A stretch of DNA of 39,740 bases from an uncultured Clostridia bacterium (GCA_947629485.1 CANRDX010000013.1:1-39740), one strand, 5' to 3'. Positions 31,282 through 39,605 are shown, counted from the first letter of the stretch. Made by a program: numbers and translations. Notes: generated from the letters alone by a model not told the origin.

Positions 31282-32189
31282 TTCTTTTCGCCTCCGCCGA
31301 GACGAAGGGCTTCGAGGAGCCGCACGTCCGCGTCGAACACGGGAAGCCCGAGGGTTCGGCCGCCTCCCTCGGCGTGGAAATCCGAGCCGCCCGTCACGAA
31401 CACGCCGTGCGCCTTCGCAAAGGCGAGAAATTCCTCCGTCTCGCTTGCAGTATGCGTAGAGTGATAGCATTCTATCCCGTCCGCGCCGTATTCGGCAAGC
31501 TCCTCCATGAGGGCGTTGCGCGCGCCCGAAAAGGCGATCTTCGCCTCCTCTTTTTCCGCTTCGGTAAGAAGATGAAAGCCGCGCGAGACGTCTTGGGGCA
31601 AAACGAGGATCTGGGCGGGGTGGGCGAGCGTCGCAAGTCCCCCCATTCCGTGAATGAAGTCGATGGCGTCCTTCGGCGTGGGGCGGCCGAGATCGGAGAA
31701 GGCGGGCTTAAATGGCCCGAACGCCTCGCGGTACACATCCGCGGGGTCGCGGCGCAAAACGGCTGCGAACGCCCGTGCGACGTGCATGGTGTGTATGGGG
31801 GTCTCTTTACGGGCATGGTATGCCTCTACGTCGTCCATCGTCGCATTCGTGCCGAAGTACGCGTTGGCTTTTGAGAGCGTATCCTCTGCGCGCCGTCTCC
31901 CCCCTTCGAGGCGGTCGCGAAGGAATTTTTCGTATGCGGCTCCCTCTTTGCAGCCGTACCCGAGAACGTGCACCTTCGTCGCCCCGAGGTATGCGGAGAT
32001 CTCGATCCCCCGCACAAAGAGAAGCCCGAGCGCCCTTGCCGCCCCCTCCGCCTCGGCGTTTCCCGAGAGCGTATCGTGATCGGTGAGGGCAAAGCACTCT
32101 ACCCCCGCTTCTTTCACGCGGCGGGCAAGAAGGGAGGGCGAAAGCAGCCCGTCCGAACAATGGGAATGTATGTGAAGGTCTGCTCTCAC
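31278..32189 (-). CDS. PHP-domain metal-dependent phosphoesterase
   Basis: A 303-residue PHP protein: MRADLHIHSHCSDGLLSP (metal ligands), ECFALTDHDTLSG, RGIEISAYLGATKVHVLGYG, HTMHVARAF, LAHPAQI, GIECYHSTH and the final GSDFHAEGG. It most resembles the YciV/RNase AM and 3',5'-nucleotide phosphatase branch, but the substrate cannot be fixed from sequence. The start is GTG, which overlaps the recF stop (GTGA). It is the middle gene of a recF-PHP-vanW operon. Confidence 0.88.
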   Translation of the reverse strand: MRADLHIHSHCSDGLLSPSLLARRVKEAGVECFALTDHDTLSGNAEAEGAARALGLLFVRGIEISAYLGATKVHVLGYGCKEGAAYEKFLRDRLEGGRRRAEDTLSKANAYFGTNATMDDVEAYHARKETPIHTMHVARAFAAVLRRDPADVYREAFGPFKPAFSDLGRPTPKDAIDFIHGMGGLATLAHPAQILVLPQDVSRGFHLLTEAEKEEAKIAFSGARNALMEELAEYGADGIECYHSTHTASETEEFLAFAKAHGVFVTGGSDFHAEGGGRTLGLPVFDADVRLLEALRLGGGEKK

Positions 32190-33268
32190 GGTACGATCTT
32201 CCCCCCGCTGATTTTGATTTTATTGCACGCCGCGCCGTAGAGCACCCTTTCGGCGTGCGTGCAGGTGAGGATACACTGCCCCTTGATGCGCGAGAGCAGT
32301 TTCTTGCGGCGGGGAAGATCGAGTTCGCTCATCACGTCGTCGAGAATGAGCACGGGCGGCTCCCCCGAGATGCGCCCGAAAAGCTCCATTTCCGCAAGTT
32401 TCATCGAGAGCGCCGCCGTGCGCGCCTGCCCCTGTGAGGAAAATCCCCGCGCTTCGGCGCCGTCGATCGTCACCTTGATGTCGTCGCGGTGAGGCCCGAC
32501 CGAAGTGAACCCGAGGCGGATATCCCGCTCGCGGTTGAAGGAGAGTTCCCGCACGATCCCCCGCGCGATCTCCTCCTCGCTCCCCTTATACGCCCTGTCG
32601 GGAGAGAGGGCGAGCGTCTCCGCGCCGTCGGTGAGGAAGGCGTGCGCGTCCGCGGCGAGCGCGGCAAGTTCTTTGAGATAGTCCCTGCGCTTTTGCGCGA
32701 TCCTCGCCGCATACCCCGCGAGCTGTTCGTCCCATGCGGGCAGGGTCGCGAGCACCGCGTCGAGATCCCTGCTCTTCAAAAGGTTGTTGCGCTGTTCGAG
32801 AATGCGGTTGTAGCGAAGGAGCGCCGCCGCATACTCGCGCGAAGTCTGCGAAATGGAGAGATTGAGAAAGCGCCTGCGCTCGTCCGGCCCGTCCTGAATG
32901 AGCCGAAGCTCTCCCGGGGAGAAGAACACGCTGCGCATATTGCCGAGGAAGTCCGCCGCCCGCGAGATCTTGTTCCCGTTGACGAAAAGCTCCCTTCTGT
33001 TTTCATAGATCGCCGCTTCGAGCGTCACGGCGCCGAACTTACTCTCCGCTTCGAGGGAGATGCGGGCGAACTCCGTCCCCCTTCTTATGAGCTGCCTGTC
33101 GTGCCGTATGCGGAGCGACGCGCCCGTGCAGAGGTAGAATACCGCCTCGGCGCAGTTGGTCTTGCCCTGCGCGTTTCTCCCCGTGAGGACATTAAGCCCT
33201 TCCGAAAAACGGAACGTCTCGTCCTCATAGTTTCTGAAATTGCGGAGCGTCAATTTTTTTACGACCAT
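32186..33268 (-). CDS. recF: DNA replication and repair protein RecF
   Basis: A 360-residue SMC-like ATPase. The N-terminal LTLRNFRNYEDETFRFSEGL leads to Walker A GRNAQGKTN (30-38). FFSPGELRLIQDGPDERRRFLN is the RecF core, SSQGQARTAALSMKLAEMELF carries the signature motif, and PVLILDDVMSELD is Walker B. RecF loads RecA at gaps through RecOR. It is divergent from dnaA with a 127-bp gap; in many bacteria recF instead follows dnaA and dnaN. dnaN and gyrB are not in the window. No clear ribosome binding site is seen before the ATG. Confidence 0.94.
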   Translation of the reverse strand: MVVKKLTLRNFRNYEDETFRFSEGLNVLTGRNAQGKTNCAEAVFYLCTGASLRIRHDRQLIRRGTEFARISLEAESKFGAVTLEAAIYENRRELFVNGNKISRAADFLGNMRSVFFSPGELRLIQDGPDERRRFLNLSISQTSREYAAALLRYNRILEQRNNLLKSRDLDAVLATLPAWDEQLAGYAARIAQKRRDYLKELAALAADAHAFLTDGAETLALSPDRAYKGSEEEIARGIVRELSFNRERDIRLGFTSVGPHRDDIKVTIDGAEARGFSSQGQARTAALSMKLAEMELFGRISGEPPVLILDDVMSELDLPRRKKLLSRIKGQCILTCTHAERVLYGAACNKIKISGGKIVP

Positions 33269-33395
33269 TTTTACGAACGAAGCGGCAAAAACACTTTCTT
33301 TTCCGACGATTTTGTATTATAATGGAGATGTTCGTTCGCCGCATGGAGTATTATACCAAATTTTGCGAAAAAGAGAAAGCGTTTGTGAGGGGAAA
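33269..33395. promoter_or_regulatory. Divergent recF/dnaA intergenic region, candidate origin-proximal site
   Basis: This 127-bp gap holds the dnaA -10 TATAAT (33318-33323; -35 weak) and an inverted repeat CGAACGAA (33274-33281) / TTCGTTCG (33331-33338). Genes flip orientation here: nearly everything to the left up to 9.3 kb is on the minus strand, and dnaA-mnmG are on the plus strand. I found no consensus DnaA boxes (TTATNCACA), so a replication origin is only suggested. Confidence 0.45.
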
Positions 33396-34745
33396 ATGCC
33401 TGAAAAAACACAATTTGAAGTACTGTGGGAGAAAGTGAAGGAACGCGCGCGCCCGCTCATCAACCCCGTTTCGTTCGACGCATTCATCGACGGGCTGATC
33501 CCCGTAGATGTCGTCAATAGGAAGCTGGTCTTGAAGGCGCTCACCGAGACGGGCGCGAGCACGATCACGAAGAGCCATCTTCCCAAGCTGAGAGAGGCGG
33601 CGATCTCGGCGGACGTCGGGCTGACCGACGTCATCATCGTCGTGGACGGCAGCGATATCTACACGCTCGCCGAAATCCCCGACGCCCTCGAAGAGGTCTC
33701 CGTCCAGACGGATAAACGGTTCACCTTCGATTCCTTCGTGGTGGGCAATTCCAACAAATTCGTCTGCGCCGCCGCGCGCTCGGTCGCAATGGCGCCGGGC
33801 GAAAACTTCAACCCGCTCTATATCTACGGCGGGAGCGGATTGGGAAAGACGCACCTTTTGCAGGCGATCGCAAACGAGATCGCCGAAAAGAAGCCTTCGC
33901 TCAAAGTCCTCTATACGACGAGCGAAAAATTCCTCAACGAATATGTAGACAGCATCGTCTACTCCAAACAGGGCGACGGCAGGGAGGCGAATGCCCGCTT
34001 CCGCAGCCGTTACCGCAACGTAGACGTGCTCCTCATCGACGATATCCAGTCTTGGGCGGGCAAGCGCGGCGTGCAGGAGGAGTTCTTCAACACCTTCAAC
34101 GAGCTGTTCTCGCAAAACAAGCAGATCGTCATCTCTTCCGACTGCCCCGCGAAAGACCTCACCACGCTGGAAGAGCGGCTGCGCACCCGCTTCGAGGGCG
34201 GGCTGATCGCCGATATCCAGCCCCCCGATACCGAGACCAAGATCGCCATTCTCAAACGCAAGGCGCTGGAAAAGAAGTATATCATTCCCGACGACGTGCT
34301 CGCCTTCCTCGTGAAGGATTCCGATAACAACGTGCGCACGCTCGAAGGCAGGCTCAACACCGTGATCTTCGCAAGCAAGCTACACGAGGAGCCGATCTCG
34401 CTCAAACTCGCCGCGACCGCGCTCTCCGAATCCATCAGCGTCGCCGAACCCGAAGAAGTCACGCCCGAGGCGATCGTCCGCGCGACGTGCGCCTACTTCA
34501 AGATCACGCGGGAAGAGCTTCTCGGCAGGAACAAACGGCAGGAGTTCGTGCGGGCAAGGCAGATATGCACCTACCTCATGTGCGACATGCTCACCCTTCC
34601 CCTCGTCACGATCGGCAAGGAAATGGGCGGCAAGGATCATTCCACCGTGATCTACGCCCGCGACAAAGTCGCCGAACTCATGCGCGTCAACGACAAGATC
34701 TTAAAAGACGTGAACGACATCAAGAGCGTCGTTCTCAAACAATAA
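33396..34745 (+). CDS. dnaA: Chromosomal replication initiator protein DnaA
   Basis: A 449-residue full-length DnaA. N-terminal domain I starts EKTQFEVLWEKVKERA; the linker is short. TFDSFVVGNSNKFVCAAARSVA opens domain III, with Walker A GGSGLGKTHLL (145-155), Walker B LLIDDIQ and sensor text TRFEGGLIADIQPPD. Domain IV has REELLGRNKRQEFVRARQICTYL and the DnaA-box-binding GGKDHSTVIYARD. The start is ATG 33396 after GAGGGG; the frame is open upstream into the promoter. It is followed by mnmG rather than dnaN. Confidence 0.96.
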   Translation: MPEKTQFEVLWEKVKERARPLINPVSFDAFIDGLIPVDVVNRKLVLKALTETGASTITKSHLPKLREAAISADVGLTDVIIVVDGSDIYTLAEIPDALEEVSVQTDKRFTFDSFVVGNSNKFVCAAARSVAMAPGENFNPLYIYGGSGLGKTHLLQAIANEIAEKKPSLKVLYTTSEKFLNEYVDSIVYSKQGDGREANARFRSRYRNVDVLLIDDIQSWAGKRGVQEEFFNTFNELFSQNKQIVISSDCPAKDLTTLEERLRTRFEGGLIADIQPPDTETKIAILKRKALEKKYIIPDDVLAFLVKDSDNNVRTLEGRLNTVIFASKLHEEPISLKLAATALSESISVAEPEEVTPEAIVRATCAYFKITREELLGRNKRQEFVRARQICTYLMCDMLTLPLVTIGKEMGGKDHSTVIYARDKVAELMRVNDKILKDVNDIKSVVLKQ

Positions 34746-34751
34746 AAAGCT

Positions 34752-34778
34752 CGCTCCCCTTCGGCAAGAGGGGGAGCG
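34752..34778 (+). terminator. Hairpin between dnaA and mnmG
   Basis: An 8-bp stem CGCTCCCC (34752-34759 with 34771-34778). The T tract is weak, so it may attenuate rather than stop read-through into mnmG. Confidence 0.45.
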
Positions 34779-34795
34779 CCTTATACGGGGGATCT

Positions 34796-36655
34796 ATGGC
34801 AACATTTTCCGAAGGGAGCTGCGACGCCGTCGTCATCGGCGCGGGGCACGCGGGCTGCGAAGCCGCGCTCGCGCTTGCCCGCACGGGGCAAAAGACCGTC
34901 GTTCTGACCCTCAATCTCGATAGCGTCGGCTTCATGCCCTGCAACCCCTCCGTCGGCGGTACGGCGAAGGGGCATTTGGTGCGCGAGATCGACGCATTGG
35001 GGGGCGAAATGGGCGTCTGCGCCGATAAGTGCGCGATCCAATACCGCATGCTCAACGAGGGGAAGGGCGCGGCGGTGCAGTCCCTGCGCGCGCAGGTGGA
35101 TAAGAACAGATACCACACCGAGATGAAGCGCACGTTGGAGCACACCGAGAATTTGCGCATCATTCAGGCGGAGGCGGCGGAAGTGCTCGTCTCGGAGGGG
35201 AAAGTTACGGGCGTGAGAACCGCCTACGGCGGCATGATAACGTGCCGCGCGGTCGTCATCGCGACGGGCGTGTATCTCTGTTCCCGCACAATTACGGGCA
35301 CCCATGTCCGCGAAACGGGTCCCAACGGCTTTGAGCGCGCCACCCTCCTCACGCAAAATCTTGTCGGCCTCGGCTTCCACGTGCGCCGCTTCAAGACGGG
35401 AACGCCCGCCCGCCTCGACGGGCGCACGGTAGACTATCAGGCCCTCGCGTGCCAACCGGGGGAAAACGTGTACCCCTTCTCGTTTTTGAGCGACGGCGTC
35501 CCTTCCGAACAGACCCCCTGCCACCTCGCGTACACCAATCCCGAGACGCATAACATCATCCTCTCCAACCTCGATCGCGCCCCCCTCTACAACGGGGAGA
35601 TCCATGCCGCGGGACCGCGCTACTGCCCCTCGATCGAGACCAAAGTCGTGCGCTTCAAGGAAAAGGAGCGCCACCAGCTCTTTTTGGAACCCGAGGGCGC
35701 GGATACGACGGAAGTGTATGTGCAGGGGCTTTCCACCTCGCTTCCCCACGACCTGCAAAAGGAAGTCTACCGCTCCGTCAAGGGGCTGGAACACTGCGAG
35801 ATCGTCCGCTACGCCTATGCCATAGAATACGACTGCGTCGACGCGACCGATCTTCTCCCCACCCTCGAATATAAGCGGGTGGAAGGGCTGTATTTGGCGG
35901 GGCAGATCAACGGCACGAGCGGCTACGAAGAGGCCGCGGCGCAGGGGCTTATGGCGGGGCTGAACGCGTCGCTCAAACTGCGCGGCCTTCCCCCTCTCGT
36001 GCTTCGGCGCGATCAGGCGTACATCGGCGTCCTCATCGACGATCTCGTCACGAAGGGCACTGAGGAGCCGTACCGCATGATGACGTCGCGGGCGGAATTC
36101 CGCCTCACCCTTCGGCAGGATAACGCCGACGAACGGCTCACGGAGATCGGATACCGCGCAGGGCTTGCGACTGAGGAGCGCTACGCGCGCTTTTTGGAGC
36201 GCATGGCGCAAAAAGAACATACCATGTCCGCGCTCAACGCGCGCGCAGAGCAGCGGCTCGCAGATGAACTTGTGCAAAAACACGGCTTTCCGCCGCTCAA
36301 CGCGGGCGTGACGTATGCCGACCTCATCCGCCGCGGGATGGAAATCTCCGAACTATGCCAAACGTTCGGCATCTTTTCAGAAATTCCCAAAGACGTGCTC
36401 CTCGCCTGCGAGACGGAGATAAAGTACGCGGGCTATTTGAAGCGCACCGAAGATGAGATCGAACGGGCAAAAAAAATGGAAGAGAAACCTCTTCCGAAAG
36501 ACTTGGACTATGAGACGATCGCGGGACTGCGGCTGGAAGCGCGGGAAAAGCTCAACCGCATAAGGCCGCTCAATTTCGGGCAGGCGTCGCGCATCTCGGG
36601 CGTCTCCCCCGCCGACATCGCCGTCCTCATGATCTATCTGAGTTTGAAAAAGTAA
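34796..36655 (+). CDS. mnmG: tRNA uridine 5-carboxymethylaminomethyl modification enzyme MnmG (GidA)
   Basis: A 619-residue FAD enzyme that with MnmE modifies wobble uridine. It has the FAD-binding DAVVIGAGHAGCEAALALARTG, GFMPCNPSVGGTAKGHLVREIDALGG, ATGVYLCSRTITG, RRFKTGTPARLDGRTVD, the NGTSGYEEAAAQGLMAGLNA block and the C-terminal helical domain (EISELCQTF, LNRIRPLNFGQASRISGVSPADIAVLMIYL). Length is normal. It is placed 50 bp after dnaA. Genes for MnmE, RsmG and ParAB, often near it around the origin, are not in the window. Confidence 0.96.
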   Translation: MATFSEGSCDAVVIGAGHAGCEAALALARTGQKTVVLTLNLDSVGFMPCNPSVGGTAKGHLVREIDALGGEMGVCADKCAIQYRMLNEGKGAAVQSLRAQVDKNRYHTEMKRTLEHTENLRIIQAEAAEVLVSEGKVTGVRTAYGGMITCRAVVIATGVYLCSRTITGTHVRETGPNGFERATLLTQNLVGLGFHVRRFKTGTPARLDGRTVDYQALACQPGENVYPFSFLSDGVPSEQTPCHLAYTNPETHNIILSNLDRAPLYNGEIHAAGPRYCPSIETKVVRFKEKERHQLFLEPEGADTTEVYVQGLSTSLPHDLQKEVYRSVKGLEHCEIVRYAYAIEYDCVDATDLLPTLEYKRVEGLYLAGQINGTSGYEEAAAQGLMAGLNASLKLRGLPPLVLRRDQAYIGVLIDDLVTKGTEEPYRMMTSRAEFRLTLRQDNADERLTEIGYRAGLATEERYARFLERMAQKEHTMSALNARAEQRLADELVQKHGFPPLNAGVTYADLIRRGMEISELCQTFGIFSEIPKDVLLACETEIKYAGYLKRTEDEIERAKKMEEKPLPKDLDYETIAGLRLEAREKLNRIRPLNFGQASRISGVSPADIAVLMIYLSLKK

Positions 36656-36659
36656 AAAA

Positions 36660-37262
36660 GCCCCAAAAAAGCCCCCCCCTCGGGGGGAAGGTGGCGCGGC
36701 ACAGCCGCGACGAATGAGGGGCATATTAGAATCCAACCCCCATCAGTCACCTGCGGTGACAGCTTCCCCCTTGCGAAGGGGGAAGCCCTGCCCCCTTTTT
36801 AATTAAGGGGGCGAGTGTCGAGCGTAACGAGACAGGTGGAGGTAGAGCTGCCCCTTTGAAGGGTCGCAAAGCGCATTTCTGCACATCGGCACGGTGTGCC
36901 GTGTGCTGCGTTTTGCGAGAAGTAGAGCGCATTCGTAGCGCGAACGGTGACCGCCCCGTGCGCACTATTCTCTACTAAGCGCGGCACGAGCCGTAGGCGA
37001 AGTAACGCGGGGGTCTACCCGCGTGAGAAAGCTCCGCCGTTAGGCGGTGGTGGGGTTGATTTTCTAATTACGTCATGTTGCCCCGCCCGCACGTTCTATG
37101 TTGCCGAAGGGCGGCACGAGGAGCGTAGCGACGAAGTATCACCGGAACAGGACTTTTTTGGTGCCGTACACGCGGGGTCGATGACCCCGCCCCGCCCATT
37201 CTAAATTCGTCATGTTGAGCTTGTCGAAACATCACCGCATTATAATAAAGTGATACTCCGTA
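36660..37262. repeat. Intergenic repeat block, no gene
   Basis: About 600 bp made of the same modules as 6.2 and 8.2 kb: GGTGGCGCGGCACAGCCGCGACG (near 36690), CCCCCATCAGTCACC (near 36738), and a GTCATGTTGAGC...AACATCACC unit (near 37209). A copy of the hairpin element lies at 36864-37029. No gene is visible. Confidence 0.7.
36864..37029. mobile_element. Second copy of the palindromic small element
   Basis: The first 90 bp (TCGCAAAGCGCATTTCTGC onward) are about 93% identical to 8003-8093, with the same nested hairpin. The end (GTCTACCCGCGTGAGA) also matches. An extra stretch of about 50 bp (near 36954-37005) interrupts this copy, so it is itself a nested composite. Confidence 0.6.
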
Positions 37263-37297
37263 AACCCCGCCCGAGGCGAATTGCCTCGGGCGGGGTT
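37263..37297 (-). terminator. Terminator of the lipoprotein gene at 37.3 kb
   Basis: A perfect 15-bp stem (AACCCCGCCCGAGGC, 37263-37277 with 37283-37297) and a 5-nt loop, downstream of the lipoprotein stop codon. Confidence 0.7.
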
Positions 37298-37316
37298 CTT
37301 GATTTTTCGATACGTT

Positions 37317-38015
37317 TTACTCCGCCGCCGGGAACGCTTCGGGCAAGGTCACACTCTGCCCGCCGTAGGTGATGGTATACTCTGTCTTCATCTCCGAATC
37401 GCTCTCTTGTCCGGAAGCCGCGCTTTTCTGTATGATGGCGGCGATCTTCCCCGTCTTGAATTTTATGATAATTTCTTCAAAATTTTGCTCATCCTGCTTT
37501 CCCGACAACCATACATATCCGCTTTCTTTCGCATCGTATACGAATTTATCGGATTCGCGGCATCCTTGAAAATCCATTCCAAAGAACTGCTCAAGCGGAA
37601 AACCGCCCCCCACAAAAGAATAATCCTCATCAATATGCCAATCTTCGTTATCCTCTTTCACATAATACTTTTCGCCGTTATAATAATATTCCGACGTAAT
37701 GGTATAAGTTTGACCCATTACGGTTTGACGCATCCTGGCTGTACCGTGCTCAAGGCCGTTTGCGCGGACGCTTGTAAAAGTAAGGCTCATGGTCCCGTTG
37801 CACTGCGGCGTTCCGCCCATCGAAAACTTTGCGGTGCCCTTGCACGTCAACTTAATGTTTTCGAAGTTTGCCTCGTCGAAGGCCGCCGCCCAAGCCTCTT
37901 CGAAATTTTCCGAGGGCAACTCCTCGCCCTTAATGCTTCCGCCGCATGCAGTAAGGCCGAAAGCGAGGCTCGCCGCCATTGCAAGCGCAACAACTGCCAA
38001 TAAACGTTTCTTCAT
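37317..38015 (-). CDS. Lipoprotein controlled by adjacent XRE regulator
   Basis: A 232-residue protein with a lipoprotein signal peptide (MKKRLLAVVALAMAASLAFG, lipobox LTAC) and a beta-rich mature part: LTCKGTAKFSMGGTPQCNG, TITSEYYYNGEKYYVKEDNEDWHID, IIIKFKTGKIAAIIQ and EYTITYGGQSVTLP. This layout resembles LolA/LppX-like lipid-binding sheets, but I do not recognise a specific family. AAGGAG precedes the ATG. It has an exact consensus promoter with an operator in the spacer and is divergent from the XRE gene at 38110. Confidence 0.8.
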   Translation of the reverse strand: MKKRLLAVVALAMAASLAFGLTACGGSIKGEELPSENFEEAWAAAFDEANFENIKLTCKGTAKFSMGGTPQCNGTMSLTFTSVRANGLEHGTARMRQTVMGQTYTITSEYYYNGEKYYVKEDNEDWHIDEDYSFVGGGFPLEQFFGMDFQGCRESDKFVYDAKESGYVWLSGKQDEQNFEEIIIKFKTGKIAAIIQKSAASGQESDSEMKTEYTITYGGQSVTLPEAFPAAE

Positions 38016-38028
38016 GTTTTTCTCCTTG

Positions 38029-38098
38029 TTAGAAAATTCTAACCAGATTATATATTAGAATTTTCTATTTGTCAAGTAAAAATATTAGAAATTTCTAT
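38029..38098. promoter_or_regulatory. Three TTAGAA-2nt-TTCTAW operators
   Basis: TTAGAA-2nt-TTCTAA at 38029-38042 and TTAGAA-2nt-TTCTAT at 38055-38068 and 38085-38098. The first covers the lipoprotein transcription start, the second fills its promoter spacer, and the third abuts the XRE start. They are likely binding sites of the adjacent regulator, giving repression of the lipoprotein and autoregulation. Confidence 0.8.
38040..38075 (-). promoter_or_regulatory. Consensus promoter of the lipoprotein gene
   Basis: -35 TTGACA (38070-38075), 17 bp, -10 TATAAT (38047-38052), +1 near 38040, leader about 25 nt. Confidence 0.8.
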
Positions 38099-38109
38099 AC
38101 AATATGATT

Positions 38110-38319
38110 ATGGATTTTCAGACGATCTTGAAAGAGTTTTTAGCTGAAAACGAGTTGACGCAGGCGGCATTTGCGCATAAAATCGGCGTAAAACCAAGTC
38201 AGGTTTCCGAGTGGTTAAAGGGAAAAGCAAAACCGGGATACGATTCCTTGAAAGCAATGTGCCTCGCCTTTTCCATCCCTGCGGATTATTTTTTGGGAAT
38301 CACCGAACTCTATCAATAA
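38110..38319 (+). CDS. Small XRE-family transcriptional regulator
   Basis: A 69-residue single HTH protein (MDFQTILKEFLAENELTQ, AAFAHKIGVKPSQVSEWLKGKAKP, then SLKAMCLAFSIPADYFLGIT). ATG 38110 gives the usual N terminus; ATG 38104, two codons earlier, is the alternative. No ribosome binding site is visible, and TACAAT (38098-38103) directly before the start suggests a leaderless or near-leaderless mRNA. It is divergent from the lipoprotein and flanked by three operators. Confidence 0.88.
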   Translation: MDFQTILKEFLAENELTQAAFAHKIGVKPSQVSEWLKGKAKPGYDSLKAMCLAFSIPADYFLGITELYQ

Positions 38320-38366
38320 AACACCGTCAGCGCGGACATGGTATCCCCGTAGGCGGTGTTTTATTT
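38318..38366 (+). terminator. Terminator of the XRE gene
   Basis: AAAACACCG (38318-38326) pairs with CGGTGTTTT (38354-38362), followed by ATTTT. The 27-nt loop is long. Confidence 0.6.
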
Positions 38367-38397
38367 TGGGAACAAGCGTCATTCCGTTCCGCTCTCA

Positions 38398-38426
38398 CAA
38401 AAAATATTCCCCCTATGAAGGGGGAA
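38398..38426 (-). terminator. Terminator of the BspA-like gene at 38.5 kb
   Basis: Stem TTCCCCC / GGGGGAA (38407-38413 with 38420-38426) with a TATTTTTT run on the minus strand. Confidence 0.75.
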
Positions 38427-38469
38427 ACCTGCAAATTTCATATTCCCGTCTTGCGCGGCAGGGCTTGAA

Positions 38470-39582
38470 TTATGAAACGACCCCGTCGGAGCAGGTCACG
38501 GTGCACCCATCATAAGGGTCCCAGGAACTGCCCTTTTCGATATTCTCCCACGCGGCAGAAGTGCCTTGATATTCAATATTTTTCAGGTTTTCGCATCTGT
38601 AAAAAGCGTGCCCTCCGATCGCGGTCACATTGGCGGCGATCGTAACGGTTTCGAGGCTTTCGCACCACTCAAAGGCGCTCTCCCCGATCGAGATCACGCC
38701 GCTCGGGATGGTTACGCTCTTCACCCCGTTGCAATCAACGAACGCATGCGCCTTGATCTCCGATATGCCGTCGGGGATCACGAGGTCTGTGATCTCTTGC
38801 CCCTTGACAAACAGATGTGCGTCATGGTAGAGCGGGTTGGAATAATTGTCGGCAAAGGTTATTTTGCACCACGCCGCAAGGTCGTCGATCATGACCTTTT
38901 CGAGCGCATTGCAATAGGAAAACACGCTTGGCCCGATAAACTCCAAACTTTCGGGAATGACGATGACTTTGAGGTTCGGACAGCCCGAATATTTGTTGTC
39001 ACGATATACCCCCATAAACGCGCCCTGTGCGATGACCCGCGTTCCCTTCTTGATTTTGTACTCGCCCGAGAGGGTGTCTCTCGCCTGCATGAGAATGTCC
39101 CCGATATAGAACACGTCGCCGTCCCAATTTTTCCCGTCTGCAAAACAGGCGGTGCCGTCAAACGCATCGCTTGCGATCTCGATCGCGCCGGCGGGAAGGC
39201 TGATCTTGTTAAGCGCACTGCACCCATAAAAGGCGCGAAGCTCGATTGCGGTCACGCCGTTCGGAATGACGACGCTCTCGATTTCGGCATTTCCCGAGAA
39301 GGCATAGGACGAAATCGCCGTCACCGCCCTTCCCGCGTAGTAAGCGGGAATGACGAGGTTTGCGACGTTCGCCGCACCCATGCCCGTGACCGTGTAGGTA
39401 TTATCGTCTGCAAGCTCATATTCGAGGCCCTCGGTATAGTCCAGGTGCTCCCCGCAGACCGTGCAATCGTTTTGTTCGTCATAGATATGCTCGTGGGACG
39501 TATCCCCGCCGCAACCTGCAAACGAGACTGCGATCCCTGCCGCAACAAAAGCGGCAACGATCGCCGTGGAAAACTTCTTCAT
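38470..39582 (-). CDS. BspA-like leucine-rich repeat lipoprotein
   Basis: A 370-residue protein with a lipoprotein signal peptide (lipobox FAGC). A short His/Cys segment (HEHIYDEQNDCTVCGEH) follows, then LRR_5/BspA repeats: ISSYAFSGNAEIESVVIPNG, IELRAFYGCSALNKISLPAG, GPSVFSYCNALEKVMI, IKAHAFVDCNGVKSVTIPSG, IGESAFEWCESLETVTI and IGGHAFYRCENLKNIEYQG. A segment near 150-190 (VFYIGDILMQARDTLSGEYKIKKGTRVIAQGAF) is the usual BspA insertion. It is surface-anchored; the ligand is unknown. AAGGAG precedes the ATG. It shares its tail motif (EYQGTSAAWENI / YYQGPAVVWENI) with the gene at 6870. Confidence 0.87.
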   Translation of the reverse strand: MKKFSTAIVAAFVAAGIAVSFAGCGGDTSHEHIYDEQNDCTVCGEHLDYTEGLEYELADDNTYTVTGMGAANVANLVIPAYYAGRAVTAISSYAFSGNAEIESVVIPNGVTAIELRAFYGCSALNKISLPAGAIEIASDAFDGTACFADGKNWDGDVFYIGDILMQARDTLSGEYKIKKGTRVIAQGAFMGVYRDNKYSGCPNLKVIVIPESLEFIGPSVFSYCNALEKVMIDDLAAWCKITFADNYSNPLYHDAHLFVKGQEITDLVIPDGISEIKAHAFVDCNGVKSVTIPSGVISIGESAFEWCESLETVTIAANVTAIGGHAFYRCENLKNIEYQGTSAAWENIEKGSSWDPYDGCTVTCSDGVVS

Positions 39583-39605
39583 GCGTTTCTCCTTGAATAT
39601 GATTT

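Noticed and set aside
33269..33395. Replication origin with DnaA boxes
   Set aside because: No TTATNCACA-type sequence was found in this gap or next to mnmG; only gene orientation supports an origin.
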